From positions 21,365,170 through 21,429,169 of the forward strand of contig OX424569.1 in NCBI GenBank assembly GCA_949152475.1: a stretch of 64,000 bases of DNA, read 5' to 3'. Below the pieces are notes generated by a model. The model saw only the letters and a program-made list of their open reading frames with translations, made no database searches and was not told the origin of the DNA. The stretch comes from Terebella lapidaria (Eukaryota; Annelida; Polychaeta; Terebellida; Terebellidae). Shown here in pieces: positions 13,790 to 26,524 of the stretch. The position numbers and the translations under genes are program-made. The first letter of the stretch is position 1. Each line of letters opens with the position of its first letter.

Positions 13790-15878
13790 TTCTTATTCAT
13801 GCACAACACTCCTCATATGAATCCCTGTGACATGTATAAATTTCGTTGCCCTTGAATCGCTCTAAGTGGGCCATTCTTGGCCCAAGCTCGGCCCGAATGG
13901 GACTTTCCCTTCTTAAATTCTCCTATGCTTTATAAAGGGACACATTAAGCCTAATATCTCACTTAATATTGAGATTAGAGATTAGGAATCAATTGTGGAC
14001 ATATAGGAAATGATATATGCTGAATATTCTCGTGACCTTGAATTTGACCTTTGACCTCAGTTTTAAGGTCAGAGAACAAAATGACTAATATCTCGCTTAT
14101 TATTGACTTTACAGTTTAGGAATCAATTGTGGACATATAGGAATTGATATATGCCGAATATTCTGATGACCTTGAATTTGACCTTTGACCTCATTTTCAA
14201 GGTCACAGGACAAAATGGCTAATATCTTTATTCTTATCGACTTTACAGCTTAGGAATCAATTATGAACATATAGGAAATGATATATGCAGATTATTGTCA
14301 TGACCTTGAATTTGACCTTTGACCTCATTTTCAAGGTCACAGGACAAAATGGCTAATACCTCACTTATTATCGACTTTACAGCTTAGGAATCAATTGTGG
14401 ACATATAGGAAATGATATATGCCGAATATTCTTGTGACCTTGAAGTTGACCTCTGACCTCGGTTTCAAGGTCAGAGCACAGAATGGCTATTATCTCATTC
14501 ATTATCGACTTTACAGCTTAGGAATCAATTGTGGACATATAGGAAACGATATATGCCAAATATTCTGATGATGTTGATTTTGATTTGACCTGATTTTCAA
14601 GGTCACATAACAAAATGGCCAATATCGCACTTATTATCGATTTTACAGCTTAGGAATCAATTGTGGACATATAGGAAATGATATATGCTGAATATTCTGA
14701 TAACTTTGAATTTGAACTTTGATCTCATTTTCAAGGTCACAGGACAAAATGGCTAATATCTCTCTTATTATCGATTTTACAGCTTAGGGATCAATTGTGG
14801 ACATATAGGAAATGATATATGCTGAATATTCTCGTGACCTCGAATTTGACCTCCGACTCAGTTTCAAGGTCAGAGCACAAAATGGCTAATATCTCGCTTA
14901 TTATCGGCTTTACAGCTTAGGAATCAATTGTGGACATATAGGAAATGATATATGCTGAATATTGCAATGACCTTGAATTTGACCTTTGACCTCATTTTCA
15001 AGGTCACAGGACAAAATGGCCAATATCGCACTTATTATCGATTTTACAGCTAAGGGATCAATTGTGGACATGTAGGAAATGATATATGCTGAATATTATC
15101 ATGACCTTGAATTTGACCTCTGACCTCATTTTCGGGATCACAGGACAAAATGGCTAATATCTCACTTATTATAGACTTTACAGCTTAGCAATCAATTGTG
15201 AAAATACAGAAAATGATATATTCTGAGCATTGTCATGACCTTGAACTTGACCTTTGACCTCATTTTCAATGTCGCAGGACAAAATGGCTAATATCTCGCT
15301 TATTATCAATTTTACAGCTTAGGAATCAATTATGAACATATAGGAAATGATATATGCTGAATATTGCTATGACCTTGAATTTGACCTTTGACCTCATTTT
15401 CAAGGTCAGAGAACGAAATGGCTAATATCTCTCTTTTTATTGAATTTACAGCTTAGCAATCAAATGTGGACATATAGAAAATGATATATTCTGAACATTG
15501 TAATGACCTTGAACTTCACCTTTGACCTAATTTTCAAGGTCACAGGACAAAATAGCTATTAGCTCGCATATTATCGACTTCAGACCTTAGGAATCAATTA
15601 TGAACGTATAGGAAATGATATAAGCTGAAATTTGCTATGACCTTGGAATCAACCTTTGACCTCATTTTCAAGGTCGCAGGACAATATGGCTAATATCTCG
15701 CTTATTATTGACTTTACAGCTTAAAAATCAGTTGTGGACATACTATGAATGACATAAGCCGAATATTATTGTGTCCTTGAATTGACCAATGACCTTATTT
15801 TCAAGGTCACGGGACAAACTACTAATATCTAAAATATGTATTGTCCGGTAACCTTTCTTAGCCCTTGGGCAAATTTTT
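13790..15878 (+). repeat. 134-bp satellite array ending in AGGTTACC 3' terminus
   Basis: Type A body followed by about fourteen satellite monomers, increasingly diverged towards 15,800, then GTCCGGTAACCT and hairpin TTAGCCCTTGGGCAAA at 15,841-15,878. No gene is visible. Confidence 0.7.
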
Positions 15879-16716
15879 TTGATTGAATCGATTATGCAGT
15901 TTTGGCGGCTATTTTTATGCCGAAAATGGCTGTTTTTGCATGTTCTCAACTTTAAAAATTATTTTCTCAAAAACTGTCCGATCCGTTTTGAGATTTTAGT
16001 TTCAAAATGTTCCCCTCATGTATCTCTATCATGTCTATAAGTTTTGATGCTCTTGAATCGCCGGTCTGCGTGTGGCAGCCATTCTGATGTTGTATACGGG
16101 GCCCAAATAGGACTTTCCCATGTTAAATTCCTCTATGCTTTATAATGGGCCACAAAGTTCTTGATATCTCACTTAATATTGAGATTAGAGTTTCGGAATC
16201 AATTGTGGACATATAGGAAATGATATATGCTGAATATTCTCGTGACCTTGAATTTGACCTTTGATCTCATTTTCAAGGTCACAGGACAAAATGGCTAATA
16301 TCTCGCTTATTATCGACTTTACAACTTAGAAATCAATTGTGAACATATAGGAAATGATATATGCTGAATATTCTCGTGACCTTGAATTTGACCTTTGACC
16401 TCATTTTCAAGGTCACAGGACAAAATGGCTAATATCTCGCTTATTATCGACTTTACAGCTTAGAAATCAATTGTGAACATATAGGAAATGATATATGCTG
16501 AATATTCTCGTGACCTTGAATTTGACCTTTGACCTCGTTTTCAAGGTCAGAGCACAAAATGGCTAATATCTCGCTTATTATCGACTTTACAGCTTAGAAA
16601 TCTATTCTGACCATATAGGAAATGATATATGCCGAATATTTTGATGACCTTCAATTTGACCTTTGACCTCATTTTCAAGGTCAGAGCACAAAATCGCTAA
16701 TATCTCGCTTATTATT
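15879..16716 (+). repeat. Diverged body plus satellite, left flank of the 39.6-kb insertion
   Basis: A body variant (TTATGCAGTTTTGGCGGC) shared with 58,215-58,400 and 59,515-59,760 is followed by five satellite monomers. The last one is cut after CTCGCTTATTATT at 16,716. The text resumes in register at 56,278. Confidence 0.7.
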
Positions 16717-16765
16717 AGGGCATTTCGGCCCGAAATGCCCTTATGGTTTTGTCTGTTTTGTTTTT

Positions 16766-18280
16766 AGGTTACCGGACCTTTGGTCCGATAACCTATTGGC
16801 ATGGCGTTGCGTCCGTCGTCCGTCCGTCCGTCCATCCGGCGTTAACATTTTGATCTTTAAAGTTAGCGATCGAATCTTTCTGAGATTTTGCACAAAAATG
16901 CCTAAAAATATTTTGAGAAGGAGGTATTTTTTTGTTTTTTGATTTTCACATTTTTTTCAAAATGGCGGCCGTTTTTGTCGAAAAACGCTCAATTTTGGAC
17001 TTTGACGGCCATTTTCTCAAAAACTGTCTGATCAGTTTTGAGTTTTTGGTTTCAAAAGATTCCCCTCATATACCTCTGTGATATGTATAAGTTTGGTTGC
17101 CCTAAATTCGCCGGTTTCCGTGTGGCGGCCATTTTGAATTTTTGTCGGGTCGGCGAAAAAAAAATTTTTCGCCCCAAATCGCATTACTATCCATTTTGGG
17201 CAATTTCTAGGGCAAGAAATTTTTTTCACCCTTTGAAAAAAATTTTGGACGTAGAAAATTTTCGGCACTTTTTTCCTTCATAATGGGAGCTGTTCGGACT
17301 GTACTCATAGAACGCTTGAAGATAGAGCTTAGAAATTGGCACTTTCAAATGGAAAGTCATATATGGCGACTTGTGTGGTGACCTTGAATTTGACCTTGGA
17401 TGACCTTGAAAGGTCAAAACAGCCATTTTTGGGTCGAAAAATGCTCAAATTTGCACCTGGTCTGTATTTTTTCAAAAACTGTCTGACCAGTTTCGAGATT
17501 TTTGCTTAAAAAGATTCCTCTTATATACCTCTGTGACACGTATAAGTTTTGTTGCCCTTGAAACGCTGATCTCCGTGTGGTGGCCATTTTGAATTTTTGA
17601 CGAGTCGGCTAAAACAAATTTTTTCGCCCCAAATAGCATTACTATCCATTTTGGGCCATTTCTAGGCAAAAAAAATTTTTCACCCTTTGAAAAAAAATTT
17701 GGCCTTAGAAAATTTTCGGCACTTTTTTCCTTCATAATGGGAGCTGTCAGGACTGTACTCATAGAACGCTTGAAGATAGAGCTCAGAAATTGGCATTTTC
17801 AAATGGGAAGTCATATATGGCGACTTGTGTGGTTACCTTGAATTTGACCTTCGATGACCTTGAAAGGTCAAAACAGCCATTTTGGGGTCAAAAAAATGCC
17901 CAGATTGGCCTCTATAGATGAAATGCTTGCAGATAGAGCTAATGTTTGCATTATGAACATATAGGAAGACATATATGGCACAACTAATGATGACCTTGAA
18001 CTTGACGTCAGATGACCTTGAGTGACAAATGTCTGACTTGAAATGTGTAAATTGACCTGAGCGGCCTAAACGATTCCACCCAACATATAGAATATCAAAT
18101 CCCGCACACATACATGTTATGGTAACATCGAAGTTCATACGGATGACCTTGATTGGTAAATCCCAAGGTCATATGTTTACACTGCGAACCTTGTTTGGTA
18201 AAAGCTCTGTTACCTGCCAATGCTGCCATGGCCAAACCAAAATTGTCCGGTAACCTATCTTAGCCTTTGGGCTAATTTTT
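16766..18280 (+). mobile_element. Complete AGGTTACC-family element (type B)
   Basis: The 5' hairpin at 16,766 is followed by GTCC-rich tracts, a type B body almost identical to 1-1,300, and GTCCGGTAACCT plus hairpin at 18,243-18,280. It is inserted in a T-run just after the left end of the GGGCATTTC element. Confidence 0.7.
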
Positions 18281-18378
18281 TTCTTCTTTTTAGGTTACCG
18301 GACCTTTGGTCCGATAACCTATTGCCATGGCGTTGCGTCCGGCGTCCGTCGTCCGTCCGTCCGTCCGTTCACATTTTT

Positions 18379-20514
18379 AGGAAGAGCAGAGCTCTTCCTC
18401 TATGATGTTGTTTTTTTTTAGATTTTTGAAATTTTTCTTTTGTTTACATTCTTGAAAGTGCCACTTGGAACCACAACAGGCCATTCATTCATGGCTAATT
18501 GGGAGGGCCCGGGGCCCGTTGGGAGGAAAATGACGCCCGTGTACCTAATCATGGTTAATGTAATAAGTTATTAGCGATAATAATCCCAGGAGACGTGTGT
18601 TCCGACCGTTTGTTTTTTTTGTATGTCACCGTTTCATACCCATCACCACTCCCGTTTTGATCTTCACTGAAACAGTGCTTTCTTGCAATCATATGCACTC
18701 AAACTTTTGCATATACATTCAGCATAATATATAGATACAGTATGCTATTGCAAAAATGAAAAATAAGTTGATACGGCAACATAATAATTGAAAATTTGTG
18801 GCGAGTGCTGGTATATCAAGTAGGCCAAATGCAATGACGCGTGGCCCCCTTTCGTGTTCGCTCTACTTCCAGAAAGTAGTCCCGCGAGCCAGGCTTCGTA
18901 TTGCGCCCCTCTCGTCCTCCCCTGCCCCCCCCCCCCCCCCCCCCTACCAGTGAAGACGTCGGCTGGCCCGGGGGGGAAAATCAGGTCTGCCGAACGGTCC
19001 GATGTTTTACCACTGCTTACCGCATGAATATCTAAATTATGTAGAAATAGGATCCATCTCGAAGTTATGCCGGAATTTTTTTTGCGCAGGGCCGAATGTT
19101 CGTTGGCTTAGCGTGCCTCATATGTAGCCTAATGAATAATTAATTAGATGGCACGCGGGATTGAAATCTCGCAGGAAAATTTTGCAAGCCACTACAAAAC
19201 CGTAACTATTCGTATAAGATTACTGCAGTATTTAAGGTCAAAGACCTAGTGCGTTGTGACAAGGCGTGACAATAGTGTGATATTTCACGATGTGTTTGTG
19301 ATAGGCCTATTAACCTTCAGGTATAGTAAACCTAACTAAGGGCAGGCTAGCAGCCTACCAGCAGCCGTCCAAAACCACTTTAGTGAAGCAATGCCGGCGT
19401 CTCGGTCGAATATTACTCCGCTGTGTTACCGGTACCGGTAGGATAGCCATGTGCTCCTGGGCGTTTGCAAGTAAAAATATGTCTATTATCAATCTGGATT
19501 AATAAGTGGCACAAAACTGCATTTTATTTGCCGATGATTCAGCAAACATGAACATCGCACTGGTAATAAATGTCATCTACGTATCATTTCAGGTTGCGCC
19601 GCAGGTTGTGTGATCATCACCTGATCACACTGATCAATCATCAAATTCAATTATAAATGATGGTTGGTTGAGTCATATTTCAAGCACATATTTCAAGTTG
19701 GTTGAGTCATATTTTGAGCACAATATATTTTGAAAATTATCACCAAAAATCGTCAGTCGAGTTCGTATTATACGCAGCACATCATTAGACTTGACAATTG
19801 ACATCATAATGCACCGCAAAATTTTCCTGTGCATAAACCTGATGCGAGAGCGCCATCTATTGAATGTCACGTATGGTATAATGGTTTGATTGTTACACCA
19901 CTATTATTGGTGAACTTAGGCATGGGATCGTGATGGAACACTATAACTTAGTATTAGCTGTGTTGTTTGGACAATTTTGAGTCATATGTTCAATGTTGAT
20001 GGAAATGGCGATATATAAATATATATAGTTTGTTTGATATGTGCTGCAGAGACTCTCCTAGGATATTTGGCAATTTACTTCTTATTTGTATGTGTTAATT
20101 CTGAGTTGATTCTGTATCATACTAGTCGAGCGACCGGAGACGGTCAAGTTTGGAAGATGAGAGTAGATGGAATCAGAACCTTAACATGAGTAGTTTATAA
20201 AAATAAGGTGGAAATCTCCAATCATCTGAACATTGTCAATCATGTTGGGAGTCAAAGAGTTTCCCGACCGGAAGAAGAAAGTGAAAACAGATATATGGAA
20301 ACGCTAAATAATGGTATCATTACGTGTTAATCCATTTAATATTAGACCAAATTAACAATAAGCAAATCATGGGTCTGTTGGTACAATGTCAAAGCTACCG
20401 TTACAATATGACCACAACATATATGTACCAAATAACATGCAGTATTCAAGGGGTTTTAAATCGTTATGTGCAAACTTTTTCAAAGCTCTTCCTTTGAGGC
20501 CAGTGGCCCTTGTT
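18379..20514 (+). mobile_element. AGGAAGAGC-family hairpin-ended element
   Basis: It starts with hairpin AGGAAGAGC/GCTCTTCCT at 18,379-18,399. Near 20,484 GCTCTTCCT recurs, followed by a second small hairpin (GGCCAGTGGCC). The flanks ACATTTTT and ATCTTTAAAG are contiguous in other AGGTTACC copies, so insertion at a T-run is clear. The interior (2.1 kb) has a C19 tract near 18,926 and no convincing coding sequence. Confidence 0.6.
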
Positions 20515-21447
20515 ATCTTTAAAGTTTATGATGGAATATTTCTGAAATTTTGCACAAAAATACCTAAAAATATTTCCAGGAAAGGTTTTTTTTAGGTTAC
20601 CGGACCTATGGTCCGATAACCTATTGCCATGGCGTTGCGTCCGTCGTCCGTAAACAATTTTATCTTTAAAGTTTACGATCGGATTTTTCTGAAATTTTGC
20701 ACAAAAATGCCTAAAAATATTTCCAGAGGGAGGTATTTTTTAGTTTTTTGATTTTCGCATTTTTCTCAAAATAGCGGCCGTTTTCGTCGAAAAATGGGCA
20801 ATTTTGGACTTTGACGGTCGTTTTCTCAAAATCTGTTCAGTAACTTTTTTTCTTATTGATGCATAACACTCCTCATATGTACCCCTGTGACATGTATAAA
20901 TTTCGTTGCCCTTGAATCGCTCGAAGTGGGCCATTTTGGGCCCAAATGGGACTTTCCCATGTTAAATTCTCCTATGCTTTATAATGGGACACATTAAGCC
21001 TAAAATCTCACTTAATATTGAGATTAGAGACTAGGAATCAATTGTGGACATATAGGAAATGATATATGCTGAATATTCTCGTGACCTTGAATTTGACCTC
21101 TGACATTGGGTTCAAGGTCATAGCGGCCGTTCTCATCGAAAATGGCTAATTTTGGACTTTGATGGTCGTTTTCTCAAAATCTGTTCAATAACTTTTTTTC
21201 TTATTGATGCATAACACTCCTCATATGTACTTCTGTGACATGTATAAATTTCGTTGCGCTTGAATCACTCGACGTGGGCCATATTGGGCCCAAACTCGGC
21301 CCAGATGTGACTTTCCCATGTTAAATTTTCCTATGCTGTATAATGGGACACATTAAGCCTAATATCTCACTTAATATTGAGATTAGAGACTAGGAATCAA
21401 TTGTGGACATATAGGAAATGATATATGCTGAATATTCTCGTGACCTT

Positions 21448-23238
21448 CTGTTAGTTTAGAGATGTACTGCAAATTTGACATTGGACGATAATATTTTGGA
21501 ACCAGTTCCAGGCCAGGCTTTTTGAGAAGAGGAGTGACGAGAGCAGTTTTCCAGGACGTTGGAAACGATGCAGTACTGGGAGAACAGTTTATGATATGTT
21601 GCAATAGAGGCAGAAAGTCATCGACGTGCAACTTAATGATTTTTGTCGGTTGTGGGTCCAGATCGCATGATGTGGATTTGGACTTTTTAACCAGATCGCG
21701 AACCTGGTCGAGAGACAATGGCGTGAATGATCTAAGGGTTGTACTAACCTCCTGAGTATGCATGGGAGGTTCATCATCACCCAAAATCCTACGAATGTCA
21801 GTAATCTTATCCAGGAAATGTTGACCGAAATTATTAGCCAGCTCCTCATCAGAGTCACACTGAGGAAAAGGCGTTTTACTGGAATGGTCACACAAAGAGT
21901 TGACCAGTGCAAAGAGTCTTTTGGAGTTACCTCTGGTTTCGACGATTAGATTAGCCAAATGAATGGTACGTTTCTTGTACAGCGTTCGAACGTACATGTT
22001 TCTGGACTGCTGGAATGCCTCGCGTGATTCCTTTGTTCGTTTGCGTCTCCAGATGGCCTCTGCTCTGCGGCGTTTTGATTTGAGAGCTTTCAAGTCATTG
22101 TCAAACCATGGCAGACAATGCCTAACTGGAATAGTCCTAGTTATGAGTGGTGCATGGTCATCAATGAGCTGACTGATGCGGGAGTGATATGCTGATGCCA
22201 GTTCATTGATATCATTTATGGCACAGAGGCTATTGGAAATGTCTCTAACAGACGCACCAAAAGCGTCATGGTTGATATTCCTGAGTTTACGAAAAGTGAC
22301 CGTTTTGACTTCTACATGAGGTCTGGGTATATTTATGCTGGTCAGCACAAATGAGTGATCAGAGATCATATAGTCCGGGACGGGGTTCGTCAGGAGCAGT
22401 TCGTTGTTATTTCGAGTAATCAGGAGATCTAAGGTGTGACCTGAGCAATGGGTCGCACATTTTACATGCTGGTGAAGATCATAGCTGTTCAGCAAGTCTG
22501 ATAGTTTCACATAGTCAGGGTCATCACAATTATCCATGTGAATGTTGAAATCACCAGTGATTATCAAGGCATTTCGAGTCTGAACAGCGACTGATAGAAA
22601 TGCATCAAACTCATCAAAAAAAGATGTTGTTGTTACTCTATGGGCAGTAGAATAGGGTGGACGATAAATGATATGCACGTCCACTTTATGTTTATCAGTC
22701 ATTAATTCATAATATCCATGTTCAAATGAAGGTTGTGAGTCTTGAGACATTGTTCTGGCCAGGATACTTGACTTGAACATCACAGCAACACCCCCACCCC
22801 TGCGTCCATCTGATCGGGGAGTGTCTAGAAGAGTATATCCTTCAGGCTTCACTTCTGCCCTGCAAACGTCATCTTCAGACGTAAGCCACGTTTCCGTGAA
22901 GAGTGTAACATCGATATCAGAGCTAGATATATAGTCACAAACATCGACCCCTTTGTTGCGTATTGAACGCGTGTCAGTGATGTATCATTGTTATCTGGAA
23001 TCCGTTGAATATGAACCAGATGAGCTGGATTACAACCAGGCCGTGTACTTCGTATATTGCGACGATGTTTGCCAGCTCTGGTACCACGAATGTTGAAGAA
23101 ATCTTTATTAAGCAAATGTAATTGCTTGAGCGTCACAAATTCAGTATAATCCATTCGATAATCTCGAGGCGATAGTCCAGTGTTAACAGCTAATAGCTGA
23201 GCCCGGCTGTACTGAATTGGCTTTGACGCCATGGTCAA
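21448..23238 (-). pseudogene. LINE ORF2: endonuclease and start of reverse transcriptase (broken)
   Basis: The upstream frame starts at an ATG at 23,238 (YSRAQLLAVN near the start) and shifts frame near 22,950 into text reading DVTLFTETWLTSEDDVC. The main frame continues through apurinic/apyrimidinic-type endonuclease motifs (IITGDFNIH, SGHTLDLLIT, ISDHSFV) to the reverse transcriptase entry (FPTSWKTALVTPLLKKPG, then YRPMSNLQYISKLTE). The last LINE codon is at about 21,448; downstream residues come from satellite. RT catalytic motifs, thumb and 3' UTR are missing. The family resembles CR1/L2/Rex-Babar-type non-LTR elements. It cannot be functional. Confidence 0.85.
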
Positions 23239-25013
23239 TGGTCAAAACAACTACATTTAAGGTTGTTCGAAACACCCGGAAAGGTGTTTTTATTGAGTAA
23301 AAAGTTATATTTCTTGATAGCTAGATATGTGATGGTTACAAAAAGCAGAAAAAAAATAGTAGGTCACCGTATGATATTTTTTGCTATGATGCATTTTGTT
23401 GACCTCCTATCAGCCTTGAAAGTACCTCAGCAATAGCCACAATCCATTACATCATGACATGCAATCTAACTGCATATTTTTGCCTAAAACTATATATTTA
23501 TAGGATTTTTCAGTACAGAACTGTTGTATATGCAACGGTTCATTAAACTGATGAAACAAAATTCGCTAGCACTGAGTTTGATATGTTTCGTGGCAAGAGT
23601 AAGAACATGTGTATATATTTCAGCACTGAAATTTTACAGAAAAAGAGTAACTTCTGATAATCCATACAACGTTGAGTATCACTGCTCGGTCAGTAATACA
23701 GTATTTTTTTCTAATTTTTTTACACATATTTCTTCAATGATATTTTGGGTTTGTAAAAATAATGTAAAAAATATACCTATCCAGGTTACTTTTCACGATA
23801 TAAGCGTTAAAACATGAAAAGTGTCATTTTATGGAAACAGAAAATCAATAATTTCATGAATTTGGAGTGCATAATATGTCAAATTATTCAAGTTTTTGTG
23901 AGTATGAATTGAAAAAAAAATCATATATTTCATATATTGTATGTTCTGACTTGACTCAGAAATGTATAAAAGGCTGGCATGGTAGATGTGATCATTAGCA
24001 TGAACGGTATGGCTGCTAGAATGAACCACTAGATGTTGACTGGTCAATTGGCTCAGATGAGATTCTCTCCGGTCGCCAACTCAGTAGGCCTAATAGTTGA
24101 AATATCCCCATCAAGTTTGACAAGTCAGTAGAACTTTAGGAATAAATTTCACCCAATTAGCTTGAGCAAGATGACCGCCACATTTGGCACAGGATTTTGC
24201 GATAACTTGTAGGCCTATACATACGGACAACGTGAGGATATAGCTTATTATATATAAATGGCTGATAACGGATTTGACTGAGAGGGTAGCGCTGATCTGT
24301 GCGCGGTGAATTTTGGAGATTATTTCGTCTATAGGTCTATTTCATGCATCTCGATGAATTTTGGCAGAAAATCGCCTAACAAAAAAGTTAGCCCCATTCG
24401 GCTTACATAGCGGAACGGGTATGGTAGACGAAACGTGTCAAAAATGACAACTGTAACGAAAACGGAGCCCCGCGAAATCGAGCCTGGAGGGCTGTAAATG
24501 TTGCGGCCCAATGAAGCTGAGCTCTTCTTATGATGTATTCCTCTTAAAGAGTGAACATTTGGTATATTCAGGCTATATAATGGACAGGCTATAGAGGAAT
24601 TGATGTATGTCAATGGAATGTTGCTTAGTGGAACTGGAAATGCATATGCGTGTTTGGACAAATTTAGGGGCGCATAGGACAAACTATTATAAAAGAGTGT
24701 GACGACCTCTGGATATTGTGTGGTGAACTTTGAAGTTCTAAGAGATTGGAATTGTGAAGAAAACACTCCACAGAGGCACAAAATGCAGGATTCGGCGGAT
24801 GGGAGGATGTGGTAAGAAACGGAAGAAACCCTCACACTTGTTTTATTGGTCTTACACAGATACAAAGTAATGAGCGCCACTTGCGCCAGCAACTCCCCCC
24901 CCCCCCCCCCCACCCCTCAAATTTGCTCTTGCATTCGTTGTATCTTTTGTCCTTGGTCCACTCAAGTCAAGTAGCAACAAATTCCATGTGTTATGCCATA
25001 CTAGTACATTCAT

Positions 25014-26524
25014 TTGAAAGACGGAGAGGACCCGCAGGTGATACGTCCGTGGGGTTCAGGTAGCGACCGTGAACTGAATTTTTGAATTCAGTTTGTTTAC
25101 AATTCAGAGTGAGCCAACGGATCGATATTATTGTGACGTCATGTATGAATTGTCGGTTGACGTTTTTGGGTATGTTGATCGATGGAAGCGCCTAAAATCG
25201 ATTGTGACGTGGATGACGTCATAGATCGAAGGGGTCTGGTCCAGGCCCTGGGGCAATGTTGGATATACATGGGGGTCGAACTAATAATGGTTGGCCTGGT
25301 AGGCTAAACATGACAGTGGTGCACGGTTTCGTCATGGTGGGACTCATCAGGCCAGGATAGGGGAAAGAATTGGAAATAGAGGGGAGGATGCGAAAGTTAG
25401 GGGCAAGAAACCATCCTTAGCTGATTTTTGGGTCAGCTCCCTGTTGTGGGCAAGATCTGAGTGGGTGTTTCAGAAACAGGATGGTCCTCAGGGTATTGAG
25501 GAGGAGAGGCTCAGGGCTTTGTGGGCTAAAGAAGGGACACATTTTTAGTGTATCCAGATTTTGTCTGTGAGTGAGGTGAACTGTAAACTGGACGTCTTCC
25601 AAGTGTGTTGCACTAGTGGAAGTGGGCTGAGGGTACGACCTTCACGAGATATATAAAAAAGGAACGAGGCAAAGATCAGTTGTACCCTGGACATTCGTCT
25701 TCAGTGTTGAGACCCATGGGGAAGTGAGTGTGTAGCCGGTACTGCCACATTTTCTCGAGAGTTTCTCTCAGGTGTCTATTTTCGTCAGTAGGTGCTCCCT
25801 GGCAGAAGCCGAGTACATACACCCTGACGTCGCGCAGACCCGCATGTTTGTTGGGGGCATAGTAGTGGAGACCCAGTGCATTGGAAGTGTTGGCGGTCTC
25901 GATGTTTCGAAAGTGCTCATAGAGCCTTCGTTGTAGGATACGTTTGGTCTGGCCGACATAGAGTTTGTGGCATTTTTGGCATTGGATGGCGTAAATCAGG
26001 TTGTTGCTGAGACTAGGATACATTGGTTCTGGCCTTGTATCTGCGTTTGGTGATGGGATCCATAATGGTACCGTCTTTTTGGATTTTGGTACAGTATTTG
26101 CAGTTTGGCTTTTGGCAGTGCACTTTTGGTTGTTTTGGTTTTGGGGTATGGTTAGGGATTTGCGCCCTTACTAGCATGTTCCTAAGGTTGGGGGGACGTC
26201 GCTGTCCAAAGATGATTTGTCTCTGGTGTAGGTGTCTGGTAGCTTTATTCCTGAGGAGAATGTCCCAGTTTTGGGTAATTATCTCCCGGAAGCCATGAAA
26301 ACCTGGTTGGTAAGTAGTGATGGCGAAGAGTTTGTCTGTAGGGGTTGAGGTGGGGGTGTCTGGTTTAGGTTTAGGACGGAGGAGGTTTTCCCTGGACTGT
26401 AGTTGTGCTTTGAGGAGGGAATCATCTAGTAGTTTTTGGGGGTAACCTCTTTTTAGAAAGTGTGTCGAGAGTTCAAGTGCTTTTTGCTTGAAATTGTCTG
26501 GATCGCTGCTTTTTTTTTTTTTTT
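25014..26524 (-). mobile_element. Penelope-like element, 5'-truncated
   Basis: The 16-bp direct repeat ATACTAGTACATTCAT at 24,998-25,013 and 26,525-26,540 flanks the segment as a target-site duplication. Read on the minus strand it begins with an A-run (about 26,510-26,524), goes directly into the end of the reverse transcriptase, then linker and GIY-YIG endonuclease, then ~660 bp of 3' non-coding DNA. Confidence 0.8.
25676..26509 (-). pseudogene. Penelope-like RT C-terminus and GIY-YIG endonuclease
   Basis: The minus-strand frame from 26,509 reads SDPDNFKQKALELSTHF and continues through the RT thumb region (KRGYPQKLLDD, QPGFHGFREI) to a Cys-rich linker (HCQKPNCKYCTK). One frame change near 26,010 shifts into the endonuclease: NNLIYAIQCQKCHKLYVGQT with the downstream KRILQRRLYEH. 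This matches the GIY-YIG signature (the two Tyr, then Arg) and ends at 25,676. The RT core is absent. The frameshift and truncation make it non-functional; the element is a dead insertion. Confidence 0.85.

Larger units (their letters stand above)
10757..14834 (+). repeat. Segmental duplication, copy 2
   Basis: Second copy of 3,610-7,690 (offset 7,144-7,147). Beyond ~14,834 the satellite monomers no longer align one to one with those after 7,690. Confidence 0.85.

Noticed and set aside
24329..24913. 194-codon minus-strand frame
   Set aside because: No recognised domain, low-complexity Gly start from a C-run, lies inside a non-autonomous TTAA element; likely chance.
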